From: Staphylococcus simulans | GTDB taxonomy: Bacteria; Bacillota; Bacilli; Staphylococcales; Staphylococcaceae | Direction: 5' to 3' | Assembly: GCF_002994445.1 (NCBI RefSeq) | Contig: NZ_MRZJ01000005.1 | Location: forward strand, 1 to 64,000 | Length of the DNA: 64,000 bases | Part shown: positions 45,046-54,458 of the stretch, one piece after another | How the letters are laid out: every line of letters begins with the position of its first letter | How positions within the stretch are numbered: position 1 is the stretch's first letter | Position numbers and translations under genes: made by a program | Notes under the pieces: model-generated | Told to the model about the DNA's origin: nothing | What the model saw: the letters and a program-made list of their open reading frames with translations, nothing else | Databases searched by the model: none

Positions 45046-46401
45046 TTATTTACTTTCTGCTTTTTTATTCGCTTTGCCTTGTAGGATAAATGCTGCAGCA
45101 CCAATGACTACAATCGCAATAATTGCACCGATTAATCCTAAGAATTTAACGATATTACCAAATACAATACCCACAACTAAGAAGTCTGTATCTGAGAAAG
45201 TTGTTGCAGCTACACCTAGGTCTCCTAAGAATGGTAAGAAGAGTAGCGGCAAGAATGTGATTAATAAACCATTGATTACTGCCCCTGCAACTGCGCCTTT
45301 AATACCGCCGCGTGCGTTACCGAATACGCCTGCTGTAGCACCTAAGAAGAAGTGAGGTACTACGCCTGGCAAGATCACTACACCACCGATTAAGAACATG
45401 ATGAACATACCGATTACACCAGTGATAAAACTTACGAAGAATCCGATTAACACTGCATTTTGTGCATAAGGGAAGACAATCGGGCAGTCTAAAGCTGGTT
45501 TAGAGTTTGGTACCAATTTCTCTGAAATCCCTTTGAATGCTGGTACAATTTCAGCCAAGATTAAACGTACACCTGTTAAGATAATGAATACACCTGCTGC
45601 AAATGTCACACCTTGAATCAATGAGAATACGATAAAGCTTTGACCGTCACTGATTTTGTCTTGTACATAACCAGGTCCTGCAAACAGACAAGCGATTAAG
45701 TATAAGGCAATCATTGTTAATGAAATACTGATCGTACTCTCACGTAAGAAACTTAAACCTTTAGGGAATTTAATATCTTCTGTTGATTTTGATTTTCCGC
45801 TGAATAATTTACCAACAGCACCTGCTGCCCAGTAACTAATAGAACCAAAGTGTCCTAATGCGACTTGATCATTACCGGTAATCTTACGCATTGTCGGTTG
45901 TAGCAATGCTGGGAAGACTGCCATAATCAACCCTAAAATGATAGCTCCGATGATTACTGTTAATGAGCCTTTAATATGGCCTACTGTGAGTAAAATAGCT
46001 AAGAATGCTGCCATGTAGAAGGTATGGTGACCTGTTAAGAAAATGTATTTCAAGTTAGTGAAACGTGCAATTAAGATATTCACTAACATACCGCATACCA
46101 TGATTAATGCGGCTGTTGTACCATAATCTTTTAATGCTAATGAGATGATTGCTTCGTTATTTGGTACAACCCCTTGCACGCCAAAGGCATGTTGGAAGAT
46201 CTTACCAAATGGTTCTAGTGATTTTACAACTACGTCTGCACCAGCACTTAAGATTAAGAAACCTAAAATTGTTTTAATTGTACCTGTTGTGATTTGCGAA
46301 GCAGATTTCTTTTGTACAATTAAACCTACCAGTGCAATAAGCGCCACAAGAATTGCAGGTTGACTGAGTATATCAACAATAAAATCTAATATTGCTTGCA
46401 T
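45046..46401 (-). CDS. ulaA: PTS ascorbate-type EIIC (UlaA/SgaT family)
   Basis: A 451-residue membrane subunit with about eleven segments. UlaA-family features include SASQITTGTIKTILGFLILSAGADVV near residue 35, LTGHHTFYMAAFLA around 125, and FGNARGGIKGAVAGAVINGLLITFLP. Takes up and phosphorylates ascorbate or a similar acid sugar with the neighbouring EIIA and EIIB. Last gene of the operon; substrate assignment rests on family only. Confidence 0.87.
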   Translation of the reverse strand: MQAILDFIVDILSQPAILVALIALVGLIVQKKSASQITTGTIKTILGFLILSAGADVVVKSLEPFGKIFQHAFGVQGVVPNNEAIISLALKDYGTTAALIMVCGMLVNILIARFTNLKYIFLTGHHTFYMAAFLAILLTVGHIKGSLTVIIGAIILGLIMAVFPALLQPTMRKITGNDQVALGHFGSISYWAAGAVGKLFSGKSKSTEDIKFPKGLSFLRESTISISLTMIALYLIACLFAGPGYVQDKISDGQSFIVFSLIQGVTFAAGVFIILTGVRLILAEIVPAFKGISEKLVPNSKPALDCPIVFPYAQNAVLIGFFVSFITGVIGMFIMFLIGGVVILPGVVPHFFLGATAGVFGNARGGIKGAVAGAVINGLLITFLPLLFLPFLGDLGVAATTFSDTDFLVVGIVFGNIVKFLGLIGAIIAIVVIGAAAFILQGKANKKAESK

Positions 46402-46421
46402 GGCTTATCCCTCCCCTTTAA

Positions 46422-46706
46422 TTAGATAAGGTTATCTTCTTTTAATTTCGCTTCTAACTTTTCTTGAAGTTCATCTTTATCAAGGATGTTATCTAATACT
46501 AAAACATTGCCTAAACGCTCTGCGTTTTCTTCTAAATCACGACCGCAGATAAATAAATCTGCCATATCAGGACTTGCTGTCATAATGTCACTGTGTTCTA
46601 CTTCAATATCTGAAGGTGCATTAATATTTTTCAATGCTTCTTGAGCGTTCATTTCTACCATAAAACTACTTCCTAAACCGTGTCCGCATACTACTAAAAT
46701 TTTCAT
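46422..46706 (-). CDS. ulaB: PTS ascorbate-type EIIB (UlaB family)
   Basis: A 94-residue phosphotransfer protein; the phosphorylated Cys7 lies in LVVCGHGLGSSFM. The ATG at 46706 sits ten bases from AAGGAG; the ATG three codons earlier abuts that site. It lies between EIIA and EIIC. The family start MKILVVCG supports this choice. Confidence 0.88.
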   Translation of the reverse strand: MKILVVCGHGLGSSFMVEMNAQEALKNINAPSDIEVEHSDIMTASPDMADLFICGRDLEENAERLGNVLVLDNILDKDELQEKLEAKLKEDNLI

Positions 46707-46707
46707 C

Positions 46708-47151
46708 TTAATCATTCTCCTTTATAATTTCGATAATTTCATCGCTATCTTTTGAATCTAATAATTGCTTAACAACTGCTTGATTGCCGAGTACACCTGC
46801 TAAACTTTGTAAAACACCTAAATGAGAAGTGCTGTCTGTTGCACTTAGTACAAAGATAAGTGATGCATAATGGCTGTCTTCCGCAAAATTAATTGCGTGA
46901 TTTAACTTTAAAAGGCTTAAACCCACCTTATTTACATTATCGTCCGGTCTTGCATGCGCAATTGCAATGTCGGGCGCTATTACAATATACGGCCCAAGTT
47001 CTTTAACGCTATTAATCATTGCGTCAACGTAGCCTGTTTCAATATAATCTTGTTCTAATAGCGGCTGTGATGCTTCAGTAATTGCCTGAGACCAATCTTC
47101 AACATGATCTTGCACTTGAACTTTATCTTTCGTTAAAATTTCGAGTGACAC
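46708..47151 (-). CDS. ulaC: PTS EIIA component (UlaC/fructose-mannitol type)
   Basis: A 147-residue cytosolic phosphocarrier. The phosphorylated His66 is in VIAPDIAIAHARPDDNVNKVGLSLLKL, typical of the PTS_EIIA type-2 fold. It starts three bases after the regulator gene stop and ends just before EIIB. Donates phosphate to EIIB. Confidence 0.87.
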   Translation of the reverse strand: MSLEILTKDKVQVQDHVEDWSQAITEASQPLLEQDYIETGYVDAMINSVKELGPYIVIAPDIAIAHARPDDNVNKVGLSLLKLNHAINFAEDSHYASLIFVLSATDSTSHLGVLQSLAGVLGNQAVVKQLLDSKDSDEIIEIIKEND

Positions 47152-47154
47152 TTC

Positions 47155-49101
47155 TTACTCCCCTTTCTTACTGACTTCCTTTATATATTGATTAATTAAA
47201 TCCACTTCTCCTGATAAGAATGCGGCTTGTGTCGTTTTATTCATTAGCAATTCGCTCAGTTGCCCTAATGCTTTTAAATGAATTTTAGGTGACTTCGTAG
47301 CTAACGTAATCACAACATGAACCGGATCATTTTGTTCGTGACCAAATTCAATTCCTTGTTCAAAGTAAGCTGCTGAAAAACCTGCACCTTGTATAACATT
47401 TTCAGTACTGGCATGTACTAAAGCAATGTGAGGGCTGATTACCATATAAGAACCAAACTTCTCAAACTGCATTTTAATTTCATTTGCGTAACTTGATTGA
47501 ACAACACCATCATCAATCAACGGTTTTACCGCAATATCTATCGCTGCATCTCTGCTTGCTGCACTGTGATACACCTTAATTCTGTGTGCTGGCAGTAATG
47601 TAAGTAAATCATCTCCCATTTCATTCATCATAGCGATTCTTTTTTCTCTATACTGATTAATCATTTGATTGAGTTTATCGCGAGATGTCTTGTTTAAGAA
47701 TGGATCCACCTGAATAACAGGGATACTATTAATTTCAAATGGCACTGTTGAAATAATATAATCTACTTTTTCGTTGAGCAGCTGATTTTCATTGATTTGA
47801 TATACAGAGTAAGCATCTGCAATATCTAACTCAGGGTATGTGTTGGCTAACTTGCTTTTGAGTAATTGAGAAGTCCCTATTCCAGAACCACACAATAAGA
47901 CCACTTTGATTTTGTTATTCTCTTGTGTTGAAACACGTTCAATACTAGATGCAAAGTGAATCGCAATGAATGCAAGTTCATCACTTGAGAATTGAACATT
48001 ATATGGTTGTTCTAACAATTCAATATGACTTTCAATCGCTTCAACCAAATTGTAATAGCGTTCATATATCTCATCTTTTAATGGGTTCTTTTGAGTCATT
48101 TCAAACTTGAGACGATGTAATGCCGGCTTAATATGGATCAATAGACTATTTAACAGCTTTCTATCATTCGTTAAATCAATACAAAGTACAATACTTACTT
48201 GTTCGATTAATTGATTAACCAGCCGCTCAAGTTCTGAGTTATTTCCCGGGTTATCTTCATCAGATACTTTAGAGCCTAATAAATGCAAGGTTATAAAGAT
48301 AGCTTCTGATTGCGGGAATTCTATTTCAAATACCTTTTCCAAATTAACTTTCATTTTCAAAGCAATTTGATATTGTGACGTGTGTGAAAGTTTATTAATT
48401 TCAGTTTGAGGAATATCGAATGAAAAATCTTCCTTTAATCGTTGTAACGCAATTAACACATGGTAAATCAAACCATCTACAGCAGACTGCACTAGATGAT
48501 ACTGTGCTTCTGACAACGTTTGAATCACTGTTTGTCTAACACGTTTTAAATCATCTTCAGAAAACAAATTCGCTTCAGCGAATGGCACTGCATTTTTAAA
48601 ATAGACTTTAATCCTATTAGCATAGGCTTTACGATAATTATCTTCGTCACCTTGGATATTAAAACCTTTGTTTTTAATATAGTTTAATTCCAAATCATAC
48701 GAGTTTAACCACTCTTGAACAACTTTCAAATCATCAACAATTGTTCTTCTAGATACATTCATCAATTCTGCTAAAGTTTTAGAAGAAATGGGTAAATCTG
48801 ATTCAAACAACTTCAACATGATACTTAGTACACGTTCATCTTTCGTATAATGAACAGTTGGTATAACTGTCGAAGCATTTCCTTCACTCAATTGAGCTCC
48901 AGAGTTTTCTACCTTCACACCCTCGGACTTATTTCGATACACCTTATAATCAAAGCGATCTGCTTCATCCTCAATACCTTCTAAATCATATTGAATCGTA
49001 CGTTGCGACACATCAAACTGCTTAGCTAATTCAGCTATTGTCATAAAGCCTTGTTTCTCATCCAAAAGATTCAAGATCTGTATCTGTCTTTGACTCAACA
49101 A
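47155..49101 (-). CDS. BglG-type transcriptional activator with PRD, EIIB and EIIA domains
   Basis: A 648-residue regulator. Two N-terminal HTH domains (SQRQIQILNLLDEKQ...VSQRTIQYDL and SKTLAELMNVSRRTIVDDLK), two PRDs (about residues 190-290 and 300-405), an EIIB-like domain with Cys in VVLLCGSGIGTSQLLKSK, and a C-terminal EIIA-like domain (ISPHIALVHASTENV). The start is TTG at 49101, eight bases after GGGAGG; the longer reading would cross the cre box. As for ulaR/mtlR-like activators, phosphorylation by PTS proteins should set its activity. First gene of the operon. Confidence 0.88.
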   Translation of the reverse strand: MLSQRQIQILNLLDEKQGFMTIAELAKQFDVSQRTIQYDLEGIEDEADRFDYKVYRNKSEGVKVENSGAQLSEGNASTVIPTVHYTKDERVLSIMLKLFESDLPISSKTLAELMNVSRRTIVDDLKVVQEWLNSYDLELNYIKNKGFNIQGDEDNYRKAYANRIKVYFKNAVPFAEANLFSEDDLKRVRQTVIQTLSEAQYHLVQSAVDGLIYHVLIALQRLKEDFSFDIPQTEINKLSHTSQYQIALKMKVNLEKVFEIEFPQSEAIFITLHLLGSKVSDEDNPGNNSELERLVNQLIEQVSIVLCIDLTNDRKLLNSLLIHIKPALHRLKFEMTQKNPLKDEIYERYYNLVEAIESHIELLEQPYNVQFSSDELAFIAIHFASSIERVSTQENNKIKVVLLCGSGIGTSQLLKSKLANTYPELDIADAYSVYQINENQLLNEKVDYIISTVPFEINSIPVIQVDPFLNKTSRDKLNQMINQYREKRIAMMNEMGDDLLTLLPAHRIKVYHSAASRDAAIDIAVKPLIDDGVVQSSYANEIKMQFEKFGSYMVISPHIALVHASTENVIQGAGFSAAYFEQGIEFGHEQNDPVHVVITLATKSPKIHLKALGQLSELLMNKTTQAAFLSGEVDLINQYIKEVSKKGE

Positions 49102-49125
49102 GTTTGTAGCCTCCCTATATGTATA

Positions 49126-49141
49126 TTGTAAGCGATTTCTT
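49126..49141 (-). promoter_or_regulatory. CcpA cre box before the ascorbate-type PTS operon
   Basis: The + strand sequence TTGTAAGCGATTTCTT matches WTGNAANCGNWNNCWW at every position. It lies 25 bases upstream of the TTG start of the regulator gene. Confidence 0.75.
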
Positions 49142-49201
49142 AACTGTATAGATGTGCAATCTCTTGCATGAGAGAATCCGAAAAATTGCATAGCAAAAAA
49201 A

Positions 49202-49224
49202 GAGTGCTATTTAAGCACCCTTGA
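49202..49224 (-). terminator. Terminator of the 274-aa membrane protein gene
   Basis: GAGTGCT (49202-49208) pairs with AGCACCC (49214-49220) apart from the end pair; the minus-strand stem is followed by seven T. It marks the right end of the AT-rich island. Confidence 0.75.
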
Positions 49225-49226
49225 AT

Positions 49227-50048
49227 TTATTTTATATTTTCAAACATATAAACAGCTTCATCAAAGTTATTTGTTTTATTAATGACCTTATAATGCATCG
49301 CTATATTCTTTTTAAAATCATTTTGCAACCCATCATCAAGTATTACAACATAGTAAGTATCATCATCCATCCACTTATATTTCAGTAACTTGACTTCTTT
49401 ATTACATTTTTTTGAGTTTAACTCTATATACCTGTATAGGTGTTCTTTTTTTATATGTGTTACTGTTTTTTTAAATTCTAACAAAAATAGTGCATCTAGA
49501 ATGTAGTACAGTAAAATTAATAAGTTAAAATAGAAACCTAAAAACATTATGAAATAAAATGTCTGATTGGATGAACTATCAGCTATTTGATACAAACTGG
49601 GCCATTTCAAATGAGCATCTTCAGTAATTAAATAATACAAAATATAAGACCATACCCACCAATAACTAATTAAATTCCATAATATCCTCAATATTCTATT
49701 GATAGCGGACCATGCTGACCAAGTACGTGTAAAACCATCTGTATATTCACTTTCTTTTAAAGCATTAAAAAATGGCATTTTCTCAGTAAAATATATCAAC
49801 ATTCCTATAACAATCAGAGATATACATGCTATAAAAATAGGATGGGAATATATTATTGTTATTACATAACAAATAAACTTCCCTAATCCATTGTTCACGT
49901 GAAGAATATTTTTTAATGATGATAAAAATGACGAACTATTACTAATATCTATCAGTATAATAACGAAAACAAAATAAGTAAGTGGTATTCTCACTACTTT
50001 TCTTAAAGTCTCTATAAGTTGTTTTATCGAAATGATTATATCTGACAA
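49227..50048 (-). CDS. Unassigned polytopic membrane protein next to SIR2-HerA
   Basis: About 274 residues with four or five membrane segments (roughly residues 20-45, 60-85, 125-150 and 165-195), then a soluble C-terminal domain of about 70 residues with KWMDDDTYYVVILDDGLQNDF. The best start is TTG at 50048 after GAGGAAGTG; TTG at 50078 is the longest reading. Strongly AT-rich, like the SIR2-HerA genes upstream. It lies 219 bases after herA, separated from it by an hsdM remnant. I do not recognise it; it may be a membrane partner or a separate passenger. Confidence 0.65.
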   Translation of the reverse strand: MSDIIISIKQLIETLRKVVRIPLTYFVFVIILIDISNSSSFLSSLKNILHVNNGLGKFICYVITIIYSHPIFIACISLIVIGMLIYFTEKMPFFNALKESEYTDGFTRTWSAWSAINRILRILWNLISYWWVWSYILYYLITEDAHLKWPSLYQIADSSSNQTFYFIMFLGFYFNLLILLYYILDALFLLEFKKTVTHIKKEHLYRYIELNSKKCNKEVKLLKYKWMDDDTYYVVILDDGLQNDFKKNIAMHYKVINKTNNFDEAVYMFENIK

Positions 50049-50167
50049 TAGAATCACTTCCTCAAATTTATTTTTCAATACTTAACACTAAACATAACAA
50101 GATACATGCAAGCAACACAATAGAAAATTTAAAAATTCTTTTTTAACCTCTATCATCTTACTTACCT

Positions 50168-50262
50168 TTATATACACCTAATTCTTTATGATAACTATTA
50201 ATAGTATCTTCCAGACGATTTTTTATCCATCTCTGTAACCTCTTTTTGAACTTGATCTAAAT
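50168..50262 (-). pseudogene. Remnant of an hsdM 3-prime end
   Basis: On the minus strand this reads DLDQVQKEVTEMDK, then after a one-base shift NRLEDTINSYHKELGVYKGK and stop. The intact HsdM at 54451 ends DLDQVQKDIADIDKEIEQLEQ followed by EINGYLKELGVYKHD, so the two are clearly homologous. The remnant starts within a few bases of the herA stop, and homology upstream breaks abruptly. It is the tail of a second, diverged hsdM allele, left by recombination or by insertion of the SIR2-HerA block. Confidence 0.8.
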
Positions 50263-50266
50263 CCAA

Positions 50267-52030
50267 TTATTTTAATTTTCTTTTATTATAACTATTTTTA
50301 AATCTAGGTGTATCAGAAATAGGTTTGGTATTCGGTGCATTTATTTTCAAAATGAGTGGCATCGGAAATTCTACTCCTGTAAGAATAGCTTCGCCCTCTC
50401 CTAAAATGGGTAGGTAAGATAAAATTGACATACTTGCTGATGAACAAGCTTGTTTTATAGCCTCTTTGTCACTATAGTTGATCAATCTATGCACAACAAA
50501 TGTTCCTACTTGACTCAGTGTTCCTACTGGTATATCTCTAGGCATTTGTGTTGCTAAACAGAGGAAAAGGCCATTTTTTCTACTTTCTTTTGCAATCTGA
50601 TCAAAAGCTGATAAATTCTGAGTTTCAAAATAATCATCTTTAACTTTATTATTAAGGAATTGGTGTGCTTCATCAACAAAAAGTACAATAGGATTATCTT
50701 CCAACGCTTTTTTTCTTGATTTATTAAGTAAGTACTTACCAATTGCATTAGCTAAAATTTCTCTCACTTCAAATTCATAACTTATGTTTTCAAATCCAAT
50801 TCTTAATAACATTTGTTCAGATTCATTTTTTAAAAAATTATCTATTATGTTAGTTATTTCACTTTTATTACCGTTATCGTTATTTTTGAAGTTAAACACA
50901 TTATTAATACTAGGGTCCATACCCAAGTTTGAGACCCTTGACTGTAATGTAGTACAAAATCCCAAAGCCCTTTCGTCAGGGTCCCCAAATTTAGTTTGAT
51001 TAATCCAAATACATTCTTCTCTAATTTGTTTTGAAAGCAAGTTAAATTCAAAATCAAGGTTATTTTCAATATATTTCGCACTATACGTATGAAATAACTC
51101 GTAATTTTTAATACAGTTACCACTTTTTTTTACTGTTTTTAAACCTTCTCCTTCTTCCTGTTCAAAATATTGTTTTACATTATTTATTACACTTCCAGGA
51201 TAGTTGTTTTGTTTTTCACCATCATTTTTAATTTCATTATAATATTTAAGCAATTTCAAAGATGTTACTGCTTCTTTTAGTTTAGGGGATTGTACTCCCT
51301 CTGAAGGTTTAACTAAATAATATAAATCCTCCATCGTTAAATTTTTATAAGAAAAATAAGCATTTTGTCCCATAGCAACAGAAATACACTCATCACTCTC
51401 AAAAGAAGTATATTCTCCAGTCGGATCAATAATTATTGCTTTTGTCTTATTCTTTTTCATTTCTTCTAACAACCTTGCAAGTGTCCAACTCTTACCTCCT
51501 CCTGTAGTACCTACAATTGCACAATGCCTACTAAATAAAGCCTGTTGACTTACATTTATCTCAGATAAATCATCCGAAATCAATGTTCCTATTTTTACCA
51601 TTAAATCATCTTTATTAGCTCCACCAAACCTTTTAATAAATTTACCAAAAAACTCATTTCTACAAATGTATACTTTGGCACCAATATTAGGAAATGCAAA
51701 AGCAGAAACCAATATTTTATTAGTATCAAAATAGTCAAATGCCATAAGAATTTCAACACGTGCTGTTGGATGAAAGTCTGTATTTCTAAATTTACTATCG
51801 CTGAAAGTAAGTCTTTCTTTTTCAGGCAAAACTACCTCAATAATTCTACCTATAAACCCAACGTTTTCCCCTTCAATTGTCACATAGCTACCAACTAATC
51901 CTCCATTTAATTCTTCCTCACCTATTATTGTCTTATCTAATAGGGTAGATGTTGGAAAGTGTATTTTTATATATTCTGGATTCACTTGGTTCACATATCC
52001 TAAAAAAAGATTGTTATCAAATGCTCTCAT
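50267..52030 (-). CDS. herA: HerA-type hexameric ATPase of a SIR2-HerA defence pair
   Basis: A 587-residue FtsK/HerA-family ATPase. An N-terminal HAS-barrel-like part (GYVNQVNPEYIKIHFP, VTIEGENVGFIGRIIEVV) precedes Walker A GTTGGGKSW at about residue 175, Walker B VLFVDEAHQF near 455, and sensor/arginine-finger segments (LATQMPRDIPVGTLSQVGTFVVHRL). HerA partners form hexamers with SIR2 NADases. The gene overlaps the SIR2 gene by 14 bases. It ends directly against the hsdM remnant. Confidence 0.88.
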   Translation of the reverse strand: MRAFDNNLFLGYVNQVNPEYIKIHFPTSTLLDKTIIGEEELNGGLVGSYVTIEGENVGFIGRIIEVVLPEKERLTFSDSKFRNTDFHPTARVEILMAFDYFDTNKILVSAFAFPNIGAKVYICRNEFFGKFIKRFGGANKDDLMVKIGTLISDDLSEINVSQQALFSRHCAIVGTTGGGKSWTLARLLEEMKKNKTKAIIIDPTGEYTSFESDECISVAMGQNAYFSYKNLTMEDLYYLVKPSEGVQSPKLKEAVTSLKLLKYYNEIKNDGEKQNNYPGSVINNVKQYFEQEEGEGLKTVKKSGNCIKNYELFHTYSAKYIENNLDFEFNLLSKQIREECIWINQTKFGDPDERALGFCTTLQSRVSNLGMDPSINNVFNFKNNDNGNKSEITNIIDNFLKNESEQMLLRIGFENISYEFEVREILANAIGKYLLNKSRKKALEDNPIVLFVDEAHQFLNNKVKDDYFETQNLSAFDQIAKESRKNGLFLCLATQMPRDIPVGTLSQVGTFVVHRLINYSDKEAIKQACSSASMSILSYLPILGEGEAILTGVEFPMPLILKINAPNTKPISDTPRFKNSYNKRKLK

Positions 52031-53210
52031 TTGTAGTATTTTCTCCTTGATAATAGTAACTATAAATTTGTGAATCTGGATAATTATTTACAAAACTTTC
52101 AAATTTTTCACTGACTAAATAAATAGAATCAAGTACTTTAGACTTTTCTCTATATTTATGGTAGTTGTCATTGTTCTCATCTTTTTCATCGCTTTTTACA
52201 CCTGGGCTTACTATCAATACGGTAAGACTCCCGTTTACATTCATAGCTTCTTCTATCATTGCTTCAATATGATTGTCCCCAAAACTAAATCCTATAACCA
52301 TTAATAATGTATTCTTTTTTCTTAGTTCTCCTTGGAACCGAGAAACCATTTCAAAAAAGGGTTGTTTATATGAATTTTCATACTTATTAGTACTTGGATA
52401 AATCATCAATGGGTTACTTGTTCCATCATTTTTTATTATTCTTTCTTCTGTCTCTTCCCAGTCTATAGAGCCATGTGGTTTGTATATATGTACAACTTGA
52501 GAAACGTAATTTTCATCAGTCAAAATAGCATGGGTATTTCTAGAAATTATGTCATAATCAAAATAAATTCCGTTAAACTGTCTTGGAGATGAAAATGAAA
52601 AACCATCAATAACAATAAATCCTCCTAGGGAAGCAGCCTGCTCAAAAAGTGTATCATAGTTTAAAGTAAATATTTTGGGCCTATTATATTTTAATTTTCT
52701 TGCAGATAACTTTCTTAAAAAACTCAAATGTACTTCTCCACCAACATTTTCTATAGTACATTCACTTTTTATAATGTCTTTTATTTCGTTCATTGTATCA
52801 ATAACTTCTTGCTTATCATTAAATATTGACGTATATCTCTCAGCATTTGACAATAAGTCTTCTAAGTTTTTACTATCTATACCTTTAAATTGAACATTAC
52901 TGCAAAAATCTTTAAATTCTTTACAACCTACTTTGTCAACAACTTCATCCCATAGATTGTACATACTTTTTCCGCCAAATCCTATCGAACTTCCAGCTCC
53001 AGTCAACACTACAACATTCTCATACTGTTTTGATAAAATTGCCTTATACTTTTCTCTCATCACATTTTCAGCAAATTCTTTAAAGTCAATATCTTGGCAT
53101 TCTTTTTTTCTTTCTTCTTTATCTATTAACGGAGCATTATTTAAATATACATTTTTGCTATCATAAGATATATTTTTATTTTTTCCGAACATTATATTTA
53201 CTTTTGTCAC
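52017..53210 (-). CDS. SIR2-domain NADase of a SIR2-HerA (Nezha-type) defence pair
   Basis: A 397-residue SIR2-fold protein. NAD-binding GAGSS at residues 71-75, the paired Asn184 and Asp186 in FTLNYDTLFE, and the catalytic-type His246 in IYKPHGSID are all kept; a later VIGFSFGDNHIEAMIEEAM is typical of defence SIR2 effectors. The GTG start at 53210 has GGAGG eight bases upstream. In SIR2-HerA systems the complex depletes NAD or acts as a nuclease on phage infection. It lies 24 bases after hsdS, so it may share the hsd transcript. Confidence 0.88.
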   Translation of the reverse strand: MTKVNIMFGKNKNISYDSKNVYLNNAPLIDKEERKKECQDIDFKEFAENVMREKYKAILSKQYENVVVLTGAGSSIGFGGKSMYNLWDEVVDKVGCKEFKDFCSNVQFKGIDSKNLEDLLSNAERYTSIFNDKQEVIDTMNEIKDIIKSECTIENVGGEVHLSFLRKLSARKLKYNRPKIFTLNYDTLFEQAASLGGFIVIDGFSFSSPRQFNGIYFDYDIISRNTHAILTDENYVSQVVHIYKPHGSIDWEETEERIIKNDGTSNPLMIYPSTNKYENSYKQPFFEMVSRFQGELRKKNTLLMVIGFSFGDNHIEAMIEEAMNVNGSLTVLIVSPGVKSDEKDENNDNYHKYREKSKVLDSIYLVSEKFESFVNNYPDSQIYSYYYQGENTTNESI

Positions 53211-53234
53211 TTACTATTCCTCCAAACACCATAA

Positions 53235-54458
53235 TCACAATAACATTTGATTTAGAATTCCTTCTTTTCTCTCTTTTAATTTTTCAACCTTAAGTCTCAT
53301 AGTAATTATATATCCATCAATTTTTTCCAACAAAATACTTATTGAATTTTGTTCATTGATTTCGGGTATTTTTAGACTAACATTTGCTATTTCTGATTTT
53401 TTTAAATTAGTTTGTCCAACACCACTATCATATTTCAAAAGTTGTTTATTTCTATTTAATATTAAGTATAAAAAATATGGGTTACCTAAAAAATTATATA
53501 TTCTACCAATACGTTGATTTAAAGTAAAAGTATCCTTCTCATTCACAAAATAGCATTTAGCTAGAGCTTTCCCGTTTGGAACATCACTCATGACTATAGC
53601 TATATCATTTACGTACATTGGACTTAATCGTTTTTTAACCCTTTTTATTATTTTACCTTCAGATGAAATAAATTTAGAATTTATCAATTTATAAGAACCG
53701 TTGCTATCAACAATATCTTCATGTGCTTTTCCGTTTTGAAAAAGTGAAACTTCTCCCAGTTTTTTCTCTTCCCACTCTGGATAATCATTTCCATTCTCAT
53801 CTTTAAACCGTAATTCTTGAGAAAAAATCTTTTGCATATACCCCTTCTTCTGTTCTTCTAGCAATACTAATTTCTTTTCCTCAAGTTCAATTTGTCGATC
53901 TAACTTGCTAAAGAAGTCGCCAATTTTTTGTTGTTCAATTTTTGAGGGTAAAAAAACCTTAAATTTTCCTAAATTCACCTTAGAAATACCTAATACTGAT
54001 ATTCCGTTTCCTTCTTTTTTGATATGTCTTTTATAATTTTCTGTTTTAGTAACATTAATTAAAAAACTAGATATTAGCTCCTCTTTGGGTCGAAAAAGGT
54101 GTGTATGCAAACCAGCAATTACATTATTATCATTGAAATTTACCATCGTTGCCTTTCCAAGATCAGCATAGTCTTCTGATGCATCAGCAAATAATACGTC
54201 TCCTTTTTCAACAATTACAAAATCTTTTTGTTCGGTAATGGTAGATAATTTATCCGTATCGTTTAAAATGCTCGGTAATTTTGTATGAATATCACCATAA
54301 TGAATGTGCTTATATATCCCCAATCCTTCTTTAGCTCTAGAAAGTGGATACGATTTTAAATAATCCCCTAAATCCCCTAACTTCTTCTCTTCCCACTCTC
54401 CTGTAAACTCAGGAAAGCGAAGTTCAGGTACATTAGGTTTGTGTTGGTTATTAGTCAT
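53235..54458 (-). CDS. hsdS: Type I restriction-modification specificity subunit HsdS
   Basis: A 407-residue subunit with two target recognition domains and two conserved helices: TRD1 from EEKKLGDLGDYLKSYPLS to about residue 165, then IEQQKIGDFFSKLDRQIELEEKKLVLLEEQKKGYMQKIF; TRD2 from EEKKLGEVSLFQNGKAH, then INEQNSISILLEKIDGYIITMRLKVEKLKERKEGILNQML. The ATG at 54458 overlaps the hsdM stop by 8 bases (ATGACTAA). It sets the DNA site read by HsdM and HsdR. Confidence 0.92.
   Translation of the reverse strand: MTNNQHKPNVPELRFPEFTGEWEEKKLGDLGDYLKSYPLSRAKEGLGIYKHIHYGDIHTKLPSILNDTDKLSTITEQKDFVIVEKGDVLFADASEDYADLGKATMVNFNDNNVIAGLHTHLFRPKEELISSFLINVTKTENYKRHIKKEGNGISVLGISKVNLGKFKVFLPSKIEQQKIGDFFSKLDRQIELEEKKLVLLEEQKKGYMQKIFSQELRFKDENGNDYPEWEEKKLGEVSLFQNGKAHEDIVDSNGSYKLINSKFISSEGKIIKRVKKRLSPMYVNDIAIVMSDVPNGKALAKCYFVNEKDTFTLNQRIGRIYNFLGNPYFLYLILNRNKQLLKYDSGVGQTNLKKSEIANVSLKIPEINEQNSISILLEKIDGYIITMRLKVEKLKERKEGILNQMLL

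Noticed and set aside
46422..49101. The PTS at 45-49 kb as a second galactosamine system
   Set aside because: EIIB is the Cys type (CGHGLGSS) and EIIC is UlaA-like, not the mannose family.
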